This document shows, in pieces, positions 23,559-35,109 of a stretch of 64,000 nucleotides of DNA; the first letter of the stretch is position 1; every line of letters begins with the position of its first letter. Source of the DNA: Unio delphinus. Taxonomy: Eukaryota > Mollusca > Bivalvia > Unionida > Unionidae. The position numbers and the translations under genes were made by a program. The stretch covers positions 17,355,001 through 17,419,000 of the forward strand of contig JAQISU010000081.1 of the NCBI GenBank assembly GCA_029339505.1. The letters run 5' to 3'. Below the pieces are notes generated by a model, which saw only the letters and a list, made by a program, of their open reading frames with translations, was not told the origin of the DNA and did no database searches.

Positions 23559-25159
23559 GATGTAACTTATTCTAAATAACGGCAACAGCATGCGGCCTGA
23601 CAACAGCTAAAGTATGCAGTTAGTTTCTTCATAGGAAATATTTGTTTTCAAGATGCATCTTCGCAACAAGCACGCCTTGATCAAAGAGCTTTATAAGGTA
23701 TGAACAAAAGTTACGGAAAATCCATTACAGCTATCTCCATAGCTGGAAGAAGATCGATGATGACAACATTAAAATTAACCGCTTACGAATTCAATTTGGA
23801 GTTGACAATTACGTTAATAAATAAATCATTCTGCATAAAAAAAATTCGACCCAATGCAAATTTACACGAATAAAAGTTGTGCTTGACAAAAGTAACAAGT
23901 GTGGAATCGAGTTAAATATTGGCTTAAACAGTTTAATTTCCATAAAACATCATGGAAAGTACACGAAATGAGCTTAAAAAAAATAGATTAAACTTATTTG
24001 GAACAATCTCCTTAATAGTAATGATCTTTACTTAGATAATCCAAATGATATTAGTATTATAGGAAACTATGCACAGAATTGTAAAAACTGACGTTAGTAT
24101 TGTAGGAAAGTATGCACAGAATTGCGAACACTGTCGTCAGTATTGTAGGATAGTATGCAAAAAATTGCAAAAACTGATAGAGGTGAATGAGATATTGGAA
24201 GAAAATTTTAATAAAATGTCGTAAGAAAGTGTCAGAGAGATATTTAAAAATATTGATAGCAGAAACATGAAGCTGCATACTATAAGACAAATTATGAAAA
24301 TGGTTGTATTGAAAAAATTAGTGTAAGTAAAGAATTTTTAACATCAGCTCAGGTGGTATTTTGGTACTTATTAAATACGCACCAGATACACATCAGGCAA
24401 GTGCGAATACATAATGAGTTGACTAAACAGATCTCAGTTGTTTTTGTGAACTTTCTGTCCCCATTAAAAATCTCCTTGACCTCAAGTGATTGCAGGTGGT
24501 TACCATTCAAAGCAAAGTTACGTCTGTATTGTAGGACGAATTCTAATTGTTCTATTTCTCATCGAATAACATATTGAACTGGCTAAGAGATAATTATTTG
24601 TTGTTTCTAGCTCACCGCAAAAACAACCATTGTTGTATTACAAATGGCTTTCAAATGGTCGTTGCTGATACGCAATAACCTTGTCAAAGTCTCGTATAGT
24701 AGAAATAGTACCGTTGTTTCTTATTAGTCTGGGTCTTTTGCACAAAGTCAGTTTAAGTGTAATTTCAAAGACTATAATGACTAACTGTCCCAAATCTTCA
24801 GAGAAAGAAGATTCCATTGGCAACAGACTTTACTTTTTTAACGATATCATTGGTCCTGGAGAAAGGCATTATACGCTAACCAAACATCAAAGTTCTATAT
24901 TACTCAACGATTGATCATTTGCGGAACCATATCCCTCATGATATAGTAGTATTACTATTTGTAATTCATGTTTAAAGTCGTTCCTGTGTTGTCTCTATAT
25001 TCTAGCACATGCATTAGATTGTGTTGTTCTATCGAATCTAGCCGGTTTTCCTTTTTTTATTGGGTTCAGATATTTCAGAAAATATCCCCGAGTGAACTAT
25101 TGCATTCAACAAAGACGTTACTGCTATTATTCTTCATAAAACCTGAAAATTAAATGTCT
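23559..25159. other. intergenic DNA with a 3-copy ~42-bp repeat
   Basis: At 24046-24178 a unit with GTATTGTAGGA, TATGCA and GAATTG(C/T)(A/G)AAAACTG is repeated three times with divergence. Elsewhere, frames of 60-77 codons on either strand show no known motif. Confidence 0.5.
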
Positions 25160-28100
25160 CTCCATAGAATGAACGGACACGATATTCTGGAGATGTTGGA
25201 CTTCCGGAAAGATGGCCGCGATCGCTTCAATGCTCGAGATAGGCTCTTCCGATTTTGTGCTATATTTATGATATTTGTGCTTGTTCTCTATCATCGTCTA
25301 CATTATTGTGTTTCATCATGCATTGGCTGTTCCGTTCGTATGTGTTAATTCATCTCCTTGTTTTGGAAACGAGAACAATTAGAATTTTTCTCAGCTGTGT
25401 TGTCCCAATGTTAAGACATCATTTATTTTTGACTAAACCGCCGTCACGTGACCGCTTACAATACGACAGACCCTCATTAATTGGATTAAATGACCACACC
25501 TTGGTTCTAGATACTACATTGTGCTCAAGACTAAACGAACTGGGAATACATTCATCATTTCTTAAATGTAAACGGAAGCGACAAAAGAAACGTTCTTTCA
25601 AAGCTGGCCGGCGTAGAACAGGAAGAAGAATTCCAGTTATCTCCCTTTCGCCCGTAACGGATAAACAACTTAAAAATTCTGCCGTTAATTTTAATAACCT
25701 GGTTAAAATTCCTCTTAAATCGTTAACCGTTGTGTCAACTGTCCCAGGGATACCACTACGTATTGCATTTTTCAACACTCAATCAGTAGGACCACCGGAA
25801 AAGCGCACAGAAATTGTTAATTTTATCAACGACCAGAATATTGACGTCCTCTTCCTGACAGAAACTTGGTTACATTCCGAAGATGATGAATCTAAGTGTG
25901 CGGATTTAACACCCATCGATTACTCCATTAAGTCGTTCCCCCGCAACTCTTGCGGAGGTGGAATTGCTGTAATTACAAAGAATTCCATGATCAAATGCCT
26001 TAAGTACAACACAACCTTCAATTTCTGCCACACATCGTTTGAACTAGCCCAAACAACGCTCACACTGGAACAAAGGTCAGTCCATTTTTTCTGTCTCTAC
26101 CGTCCTTCTCCTAGTAGAAAAAACAAGCTGACTGAATCTCTATTTTGGAGCAGTTTCCAAATCTTCTAGAGCATGGAAATTCGATAGGTGGCAACCTAAT
26201 TATTCTTGGAGATTTCAACTTTCACTTTGACTGTCCTGGTCAACCATACATGTCAAAACTCCTAGATTCCATTCATGTTTTCAATCTTAAACAGTCAGTT
26301 AACCAACCTACTCATAAACTTGGTCACATTTTAGACTAGTTTCTTTATAGACCTGATGATAATATTCTGCAATCCACCCTTGTATCCCACGAACTTGCAT
26401 CGGATCACCTCTGCATTGTATGCCATCTCGACGTAACAGTCCCTAACCCTCCACCTCTATTTGCTACCAAGAGAAACCTCCATATGATAAATAGAACCAA
26501 ATTCATGCATGACATCCAAGAAAACCTAGCAACTTACTTACATCCAAAAGCGGAATAACTTGATAACTGCATGTGTTCATTGCTTGAAAAACATGCCCCA
26601 GACACAAAATGCAGAGTATCAATAAACAAAAAGTGTTCTCCATGGTATAGCAGTGTTAGGGACCAGCTTCGCACTGCTAAAAAGACATCGCCGAAAAGCA
26701 GAGAGGCTATGGCTTTCCACCAGACTCATTATTCATAAACAAATCTACGAAGCCGCTAAGAAGAACGTCACAAACATAGTCCATTTAGCCAAATCACCCC
26801 ACTACAGTACTAAGATCACAGAGAGTTCCAGCTGCAAAGAGCTCTTCGAGATAACTAACAAACTAATGTCAAGGAACAAATGTACACCACTTCCAACAAC
26901 CTTCTCTCCACTAGACCTACCAGACCAATTTGCAAATTTCTTCCAAGACAAAGTACTAACTATTAGAGATTCGCTTGACAGCACAATTTCAACTGATTCG
27001 TCACCATACAGTTATGATGCAGAATTTCAGCGACAACCGTTAGGAGCATTTGAACCTGTTTCTATTGATTTAGTACGGACAACCGTGATGAAAAGTGCAC
27101 CAATGTCTTGTGAACTTGATCCAAATCTGACATCACTGCTGCTTGAGTGCTTAGACCCAATATTGCCTTCATTAACTGATGTTATTAATATATCTCTCTC
27201 ATCAGGGGAATTCCCATCAATTTTCAAAACTGCCATCGTAAAGCCACTGCTGAAGAAACCAACACTGGACCATAACGATTTAAAGAACTAACCCCCAGTT
27301 TCTAATCTCCCATTCATTTCAAAAATCTTAGAAAAGGTTGTTCTAACTCAACTTGTATCTCATCTGAATTCAAACAGTCTTTTTAGCAATGTACAGTCTG
27401 CATATCGCCCTTGCCACAGTACGGAAACTACTCTTCTGAAAGTATTTAGTGACATTCTCTCTGCTTTGGATAGTGGAAAGATTACAGTCCTCACTCTCCT
27501 GGATTTATCTGCCGCATTTGACACAATAGACCATGATAAATTACTTCACCGTCTCCAGCATGTATTTGGCATTCAGAATATAGCCTTGGAGTGGTTCAAG
27601 TCCTACTTAGTCAACAGGACACAACTTATATCTGCAAATGAAATACACTCCAGCCCAGTTGACATATTTTGTGGTGTTCCACAGGGATCTGTTCTTGGAC
27701 CTGTTCTCTTCATTCTGTATACTCAGCCGCTCTCAAGTGTCATATATCATCACCCAGTGTCGCACCAATTGTATGCTGATGACACCCAAATATACAAGTC
27801 TAGCCACCCAACTGAAGTTGATGCATCCATCCATGGAGTAGAGAAGTGCATTTCTGATGTGAAATCATGGATGACATATAACAAGCTGCAGATTAATGAT
27901 GATAAAACTGAGGCTATTCTGATTACAACACAAAGATTTTCTCATTCACATCCTTTACCACAGACAATAAATATCAGCAACACCAACATTAAATTCTCAG
28001 TCAGTACGGAACCTAGGCGTTACTCTATAGAGTACTCTCACATTGCACCAAAATGTCATGAATATATGCAAGGCTGCATATCTTGAATTGAGACGAATCA

Positions 28101-28780
28101 GTTCCATTCGTAAATATCTTTCAGTTGGTGCCACCGAAACACTTGTGTGTTCATTAGTACTTTCAAGACTGGACTATGGTAACTCAATTCTGTCTGGTTC
28201 GTCACAATATTTACTCCAGAAACTTCAAAAAGTTCATAGCACAGCTGCACGGATCATCTTTAGAGTACTTCGATCAGAGCACACCTCATCACTGCTCTGT
28301 ACCCTACATTGGCTATCAATTCGATACAGAATCAAACACAAAATTTGTTCGCTGTGCTATGTTTCAATGACAGACTCCAGTCCAACATACCTATCCAGCC
28401 TCACCCAAGTATATACACCAGCTAGATCCTTACGCTCTTCTTCTGATAATCGTATACTCATTGTTCCCAAGGTGAAAACAAAGTCATATGGACAACGTTC
28501 GTTTGCACACCAGGGCCCGGCGAAGTGGAACGAATTGCCCATTGAAATTAGATACAAAGACACAGGGGTCCCTTTTAAGAGTGCTCTTATGACTCACCTG
28601 TTTCGACTACAGGGACAAACTTAGCGACCTAATCATGTTTTGTATCTTATATGTTTTCAGCACGTTTTTATGTTTTCCAATTTCATTGCTTTTGTTATTT
28701 TTTGTTCAGTAGTGTAGTCATATAATTATTGATGGTGTAAAGCGCTTAGAGCTCTGAACGATTAAGCGCTATACAAAGTC

Positions 28781-28829
<49 letters not shown>
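25160..28829 (+). mobile_element. L2/CR1-like LINE, copy 1 (near full length)
   Basis: The element carries an endonuclease-reverse transcriptase ORF (25255-28624, disrupted), a 3' UTR of about 160 bp containing two AAGCGCT motifs, and a terminal (ATT)n at about 28786-28829. Similarity to copy 3 (60461-63771) begins at about 25417. The 5' limit is therefore at or before that point, and the GC-richer sequence from 25160 (AAGATGGCCGCGATCGC) may be 5' UTR. The (ATT)n end and RT motifs fit the CR1/L2 group of the Jockey superfamily. Clade placement is from motif memory. No target duplication was identified. Confidence 0.88.
25255..28624 (+). pseudogene. LINE ORF2-type protein (APE endonuclease + reverse transcriptase), disrupted
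   Basis: The protein would nick target DNA and reverse-transcribe the LINE RNA at the nick. In order: a basic N-terminal region (KRKRQKKRSFKAGRRRTGRR, near 25570-25630); apurinic-like endonuclease blocks IAFFNTQSV (about 25762), LTETWLH (about 25855), LGDFNFHFD (about 26203) and SDHLCI (about 26402); RT blocks SAYRPCHSTET (about 27400), LLDLSAAFDTIDH (about 27495), GVPQGSVLGP (about 27673) and the catalytic LYADDTQIY (about 27769); then a C-terminal region ending at the TAG at 28622-28624. Disruptions visible to me are a frame change near 26145, TAG at about 26337, TAA at about 26557, a frame change near 26670-26690, TAA at 27289-27291 where copy 3 has TAC, and a frame change near 28035. The RT active site is intact, so decay is moderate. 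Confidence 0.9.
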
Positions 28830-30443
28830 GATACGACACACTTTGCCAATACAAAATCCAGAAACTTAGAAAATCTATTTTAGCGATTCAATTATATAGC
28901 ATTACAAACACGCTTTACTTTATGTTTGTGTGCTAACATTAGGGATGAGGGTGAATGCACGCATACAGATTCATGACCACACGCGCAACAGTGTCAAAAA
29001 CACTTAAATATACAAAACCTCAAATTTCATGACTTTCTGTACCTTGGAAAAAGTATATGACTGTTTTTGCCGATAGTTGACCCCTCCAGGAAGAACGTAA
29101 GATATAGCGACAACTCAATAGGATTAACCAGCGGTCTCGTTGAATTTCGCGCGGGCATTACATCGGAGTCGGAGATTCTGGCCTTATTTACGAAAACCAA
29201 TTATGACTGCTGGGAATTTTTTAATAGAATATATTTTTACATTTTTATTTGCTTGCTCTTATGTTGTCCCTGACTTTAGCTGCTCACATAATATAAAAAT
29301 ATAACACAATATGTCCATAAATTCTTTCATTTAGGAACCGCTCACCACCCCACCCTACCCACCCAATGATTCACGTTTTAAATGTATTTTAAATTCTAGG
29401 TCTGTATTAAAATTTATTGCAAGAATAACGATTCTTTTGATGAAATTATTGCTATCTTTGTTAAGTCACTTATCTTATTTTAAAACATGATGTGAACGAT
29501 TATGCCGATCATCTTTCCATTGTCTACTACGCATACACAGGAAGTGGATGGTGACTACTATATCATCAGCAAAGATATACTAGTATTCATGTCATGTACA
29601 TTGTTCAGTTTTCATCGTTTGTACCCTTTACATACTTATCCTAATAAATCTAACATTTCCCTTGATGAAAATTGAGAAATGCAGAGCAGTCTCGTCGTGG
29701 ACAACAGTACTTTTTAAAACGTGCATGTCGGATATAGTAATTTCCCATTTTAATTAACCTTACTGATATGAAATTGATAAAGACAGTCCAATAAGGACGT
29801 ACTCCTGTACTTTATAAAAAAAGAAACAAGCTAAATCTGGCAATCTCGCGTGATTTTAATGAAAGGATGCATATGAAACACAGCCACTCCTTAATATTAT
29901 GTGTTGTTCTTTTCTCATTTGACCAGAATACGTTACACCGGTAATATAATATGGAAATTCGCAATTACCGGAGATCTAATTACGCAAAAATTAGACTTCT
30001 GTTAACTTCCTACCAAAGTTGCAGTTGTAACTTCGTGCTTATTTCCAATTATTTCAGTTGTTGAAGAGTTTTTTAATGGTTCTGTGTCTCCTTGAGCGAT
30101 TTCGCGCATTATAGCTATGTAAATATTCTGCTCCGTGCGATATATGTGCTTTGGTAATAAATGTTAAGGATTGAGATCGAAAATGATTATAATTAATATG
30201 TTTTATTCTAAACGCTAACATAACCAATTTAAAAAATTAACTTATGCATCTAAATGTACCAATAGTAAAAGAAACCAACAGGATTCGAGGCATAAAATGA
30301 ACCAAGCAAAATTTCACACTCACACTCAAGCCATGCATATCTGGTTGTTGTTGTTGTTGTTGTTGTTGTTGTTGGGTTGACATCCGTTAGTAGCCAAAGG
30401 TGGATCTCAACACACTTCTACGCTTTGCTAATGTAGACATTTT
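28830..30443. other. intergenic DNA with (GTT)n
   Basis: A (GTT)n run lies at about 30343-30374. It is followed by GGGTTGACATCC, which is only weakly like a reversed S1 tail. No coding signal elsewhere. Confidence 0.5.
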
Positions 30444-31169
30444 AAAAAATATCTATATCATTTCTACCTATTTGAACTTGATTAATGCCATGTGATGAAA
30501 TCTATAGACGGCAGGTTAATAGAAGTATAATCTACAAAGGATTGTTAAGAAAAATATTTATTAAATAAGTTTTTATTAAATAAATGAGCTTTAACAAGAC
30601 TTGAGTGTTATGTGTCGGAAATACTCTGCGTTTCTGCTTTGCTTCAGAAATGTGTTGGCTATATTCAGTCAAATCTTTCGGGTCAATATTGGCATCTTAG
30701 AGATCATTATCTATTGCGCTTCTTATAGCGCATACAACTCGGTTTCTAACATCTCAGCTTATAGAATCGAGTACTGTTATAGCTAAGCAGTGGGTTCTTT
30801 TACGTTATCTTATTAATGCTAATATTATAGTGCAATCCAAGGAGGAAATATCGAACTAATTGTTATTGTTTTCATTGCGAATTACGGAATCAGCTGCCAT
30901 TAAGACATTTTGGAAGATATTTTAAGGACCAGTTGATCTATCGAAATATTACAGAACACCCAATTAGCTTTCTGTGTACAATTCGTATTGTGCTGCTTTA
31001 TAGTGCCACAGGATTCGTCTAAAGTTGTTGCAAAGAATTCATAAAGTGTGATGAATACTAAACGCTATTAAAGAGTATATGATCTATAAATGTTGAACAG
31101 ATCAATGTGGAGCTATACTTGATTATTTATTTGGGTTTATTGATCAACTGATGTAAATCAGATATATAG

Positions 31170-31231
<62 letters not shown>

Positions 31232-32061
31232 TGCATATATTTAACGATTACTATATGCATCTATGTTTAACTGTTTTTTTTTATTTTATGAATTATTTGA
31301 ACCTTTCATTAATTCATTTTTTAGAAAAAGATAAAACATTTTAAATAGAAGGGTACATACAAGCTGACACAAACAAGAACATTGTGTGAAAAAAAATCAT
31401 TACATTAAAAGGTGACACATACTTATTGTGTAAACTTCAATCATTACATTACAGGCTGACACATACTCATTGTGTAAAAATGAATTATTACATTTATGTA
31501 TAAAGATGATAGAGACGCTTGACCGTGATGTAGACATAAACAATACCTTAGTTAAATTGGCTGGTAGTTTTGCTACATTGTTTACAAGCAGAAAGAGCAA
31601 TAGTATCAGACACTTCAATGCGGATTGTTTTAAATCTATTTATCAAAATATACATACATATTTGATAAGATTTTTTTACTGGGCTGCTTTACGTTAAATT
31701 ATATACTCAAACTCATATATCTTCTGAAAATCAGAACCAGAACATCAACATTTAAAGGTAATTTTGATCATTTTAATCACCAGATAAAATGTTTTATTAT
31801 TACAGCTAAATATGAAACAAAATTTAAACATATAAGTTCCGAATAATCTTATTTGTTTCCTATTTATTATTAAGATGAACGTTTATTTCTTCAACATACA
31901 ACTAGCTTCTCCAATTAATTGTATCTACATCCATCTTTATCCAATTTTCTGACTTTAAACAAATATAAATTTGTACACACAATATTATGCAAGGTTTTAA
32001 ATTAAACCCACACAACCCATACCCCTGTATATCTCGTTCATGTGAGTAAAATAATCGAAAT

Positions 32062-32140
32062 CTGTGGCGTGAGATAGAGAAACAATTTGAGCTGGATGAA
32101 ACTCTTGTACCTAAACTTAAACCAAATAACCTACAAAAAC
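32062..32140 (+). other. short peptide-like block conserved between the two arms
   Basis: One frame reads RNLWREIEKQFELDE then LKPNN. The right-arm equivalent (about 41086-41162, minus strand) reads RNLWRETEKQFELDE then LKPNN. It sits directly against the minisatellite. It may be a remnant of a protein-coding exon or transposase, but it is only about 25 codons and stops flank it in both copies. I do not recognise it. Confidence 0.3.
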
Positions 32141-33188
32141 AGTATGTTTGCAATTCCATGTGATTTTAATACAGTGTTTGCAATTCCATGTGATTTTAAT
32201 ACAGTGTTTGCAATTCCATGTGATTTTAATAGTGTTTGCAATTCCATGATTTTAATACAGTGTTTGCAATTCCATGTGATTTTAATACAGTGTTTGCAAT
32301 TCCATGTGATTTTAATAGTGTTTGCAATTCCATGATTTTAATACAGTGTTTGCAATTCCATGTGATTTTAATACAGTGTTTGCAATTCCATGTGATTTTA
32401 ATACAGTGTTTGCAATTCCATGTGATTTTAATACAGTGTTTGCAATTCCATGTGATTTTAATACAGTGTTTGCAATTCCATGTGATTTTAATACAGTGTT
32501 TGCAATTCCATGTGATTTTAATACAGTGTTTGCAATTCCATGTGAATTTCATACAGTGTTTGCAATTCCATGTGATTTTAATACAGTGTTTGCAATTCCA
32601 TGTGATTTTAATACAGTGTTTGCAATTCCATGTGATTTTAATACAGTGTTTGCAATTCCATGTGATTTTAATACAGTGTTTGCAATTCCATGTGATTTTA
32701 ATACAGTTTGCAATTCCATGTGATTTTAATACAGTGTTTGCAATTCCATGTGATTTTAATAGTGTTTGCAATTCCATGTGATTTTAATACAGTGTTTGCA
32801 ATTCCATGTGATTTTAATACAGTGTTTGCAATTCCATGTGATTTTAATACAGTGTTTGCAATTCCATGTGAATTTCATACAGTGTTTGCAATTCCATGTG
32901 AATTTCATACAGTGTTTGCAATTCCATGTGATTTTAATACAGTGTTTGCAATTCCATGTGAATTTCATACAGTGTATGCAATTCCATGTAAATTTCATAC
33001 AGTGTTTGCAATTCCATGTGAATTTCATACAGTGTTTGCAATTCCATGTGAATTTTATACAGTGTTTGCAATTCCATGTGAATTTCATACAGTGTTTGCA
33101 ATTCCATGTGAATTTCATACAGTGTTTGCAATTCCATGTGAATTTCATACATTAGCAATTCCATGTGATTTTAATACAGTGTTTGCAA
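32141..33188. repeat. 30-bp minisatellite, left array (~35 units)
   Basis: The unit is TTTGCAATTCCATGTGATTT plus TAATACAGTG, with a variant carrying GAATTTCATAC. A few units are shortened by 2-3 bp (for example TTAATAGTG). The GAATTTC variant is concentrated toward the 3' end of the array (about 32870-33150). Because 30 is a multiple of three, several frames on both strands stay open for 130-190 codons. They are not genes. Confidence 0.98.
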
Positions 33189-33418
33189 TACAAATGATAC
33201 AAAGTTGCAATAGCCTGTCCAAACTGTCCGATAAATTTCTTGTTGAGCAGGCAGACACATGCTGCAATCTATTCAATGCTTTTAATTATTAAAAAAAAAG
33301 GTATAATAAGGTTCGAAACGTAGATTATTTCTAAATGTTAAAAATATCCGAATGCTGCTCATACAAATTGACGGATGGACAATAAATAAAATAGCCTTAT
33401 AGTAAGTCTCACCAAATC

Positions 33419-33424
<6 letters not shown>

Positions 33425-33490
<66 letters not shown>
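33425..33490. repeat. (CT)n microsatellite at inner edge of left arm
   Basis: A pure CT run of about 65 bp. Its counterpart in the right arm (about 39512-39535, read as GA/GGGGA) is short and interrupted. Confidence 0.97.
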
Positions 33491-33491
<1 letters not shown>

Positions 33492-33794
33492 GATAGAACA
33501 TCGATTCAACAATACGGACGAAATTCCGAGAATAAAGAGGTCGAAGCGGATTTTTGGTGTGTCTTGCGAACGATGTCTCGGGACATATGACTATAATGGT
33601 AAAACTGAAAGACAAACCGACCAATGGAAAGGAGAAAAAAAAAAGAGATGAAGGATCACAAAATTTGTATGGTCGGTAGCAATGTTAATTAAAGCATGAT
33701 AATAGCTACGTTGAATGGTTGAATTTCCACTAGCTCGATGGTGACTGAATGGCTACGCGTTCCGTGTTCTAGCTCTCAATGTTATGTTTATAGT
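33491..33794. other. start of spacer between inverted arms, nothing recognised
   Basis: Immediately inside the left arm the sequence ceases to match the region beside the right arm. No coding signal. Confidence 0.5.
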
Positions 33795-33957
33795 AATTAA
33801 TCCGTCTTTCATTGTTAGATTATAAGTGTTAATCCGTCTTTCGTTGTTAGATTATAAGTGTTAATCCGTCTTTCATTGTTAGATTATAAGTGTTAATCCG
33901 TCTTTAATTGTTAGATTATAAGTGTTAATCCGTCTTTCATTGTTAGATTATAAGTGT
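33795..33957. repeat. minisatellite, 32-bp unit, 5 copies
   Basis: The unit TGTTAATCCGTCTTTCATTG plus TTAGATTATAAG is repeated five times with single-base variants (TTTCG, TTTAA). Confidence 0.96.
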
Positions 33958-34126
33958 CAAAATTTTTTGTTTAACCAATATGAATAAAAATAGAACATCC
34001 AAAAAGAAGAAAAGATGCAACTTGTCAATTTTGCAAACAGAAGGAATAGCTTAAAAAAAAGACACAGAACAACAATTTGTAACGAGAACATAGAGCACCC
34101 ATCTCGTGGTAAATGAATGATGATGT

Positions 34127-34220
34127 GTTGTTGTAGTAGGGTTTAACGCCATTTTTTCAGCACAGTATAGGCTATACATGGCGGCCAGCATTAAGAAGAA
34201 CCTGGGAAAAAAAGTTTCAC
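34127..34220 (-). mobile_element. S1 SINE, 3' fragment only
   Basis: On the minus strand this reads from the distal body (CCAGGTTCTTCTTAATGCTG, GCCGCCATG) to the end GGCGTTAAACCCTACTACAA. The tRNA head and proximal body are absent, consistent with 5' truncation. Confidence 0.88.
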
Positions 34221-35067
34221 ATAGGAACGAACTGTGTTATTGACAATAGTAGTTTGGTATCCACACCTTGAAATATCTTACGTAAAGAATAAATACCAAC
34301 TATTTTCCCCTGCTGTATAGTTTTTAAGTTCATTTGTTCCCTAGTAATTAATTACGAGCTTTCATCCCTCTACATCATTTCAACCACTACATATACTCAT
34401 ACGTCACGTGCTGTCCCTTAACGGTAACGCACATTGGTATAAACAGGCAATATGGTGAATGGAAAACATTGATAAATACAGTGAGGACATAACGTAGGTT
34501 TCGAAAGTATTGAAAAGATTGAATTTTCTCAAAATTTTAAATTAATCATGGGTCAAACCTTTATGTGCTTGGGGGAAGGGGTAGTATTATGGATAAACTT
34601 AATATTCTATGAAAGTTGTTTTAATATTGCCAAAATTTGGAGATTAAAACGTCAGGAGAGAAAGAGGCTTTCTCCTATCGATTTCCTTTTGAATTCTATA
34701 TAATCATACCATGGACTAACACATTTTTATGTTAACATTAAAATAATGCATTTACATCTTGTATTAAATTGTTTTAAATCTCACAGCCTTAGTGTAAAGA
34801 AAGGATGACAATGGCTATTCTTGTAAATAGATTCAGAATAAAGGTGAAATAGCAAATCACAAATAAAGCGAAAAAGATATTCGTTGCCTTTTTCATGAAT
34901 CTTGTACATGTTTCTGATTTGTGTGATGTATTATACAAAGCGCTTAGAAAAGTGTTTGTCATTTAATATTCCCATCACTAGATTGGTAATTTATGCTATT
35001 ATCCCATGATTTTATATTATTGGCGCAAAAAATCGGATGATTTTGTGGCATAAATTCCGTACTGACA

Positions 35068-35100
<33 letters not shown>

Positions 35101-35109
35101 TGTGTGTGT
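35068..35109. repeat. (GT)n microsatellite
   Basis: GT repeats with one GTAT interruption. Confidence 0.97.

Larger units (their letters stand above)
30444..33490 (+). repeat. long inverted repeat, left arm (~3.0 kb, contains a 30-bp minisatellite)
   Basis: The reverse complement of 39505-43372 aligns collinearly with this arm. Shared landmarks include ATTTCTAC near the outer edge, CATCTTAGAGATCATTATCT, GCTTATAGAATCGAGTACTG-like, AGACATTTTGGAAGATATTT, ATTGATCAACTGATGTAAAT, a (GA)n run (31173-31229), GAGACGCTTGACCGTGATG, TTTACAAGCAGAAAGAGCAA, a peptide-like block just before the array, the 30-bp array, TGCTGCAATCTATTCAATGC, AAGGTATAATAAGGTTCGAA, ATTGACGGATGGAC and a closing (CT)n. Homology ends at the outer edge near 30444 and at the (CT)n near 33490. 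The arm contains one unit of the 80-bp repeat that is amplified in the right arm. No intact ORF is seen outside the array. Confidence 0.92.

Noticed and set aside
25419..25778. 119-codon minus-strand ORF
   Set aside because: Antisense to the LINE endonuclease region of copy 1, with no motif of its own.
30343..30374. (GTT)n as a reversed S1 SINE tail
   Set aside because: Only GGGTTGACATCC follows. The conserved GGGTTTAACGCC and SINE body are absent.
32226..33164. Long open frames on both strands across the left 30-bp array (up to ~194 codons)
   Set aside because: The 30-bp period keeps several frames open at once on both strands. The peptides are pure 10-residue repeats with no leader or domain.
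32141..33188. CRISPR-like array of 30-bp units
   Set aside because: Units are contiguous with no unique spacers and the context is animal DNA. It is a minisatellite.
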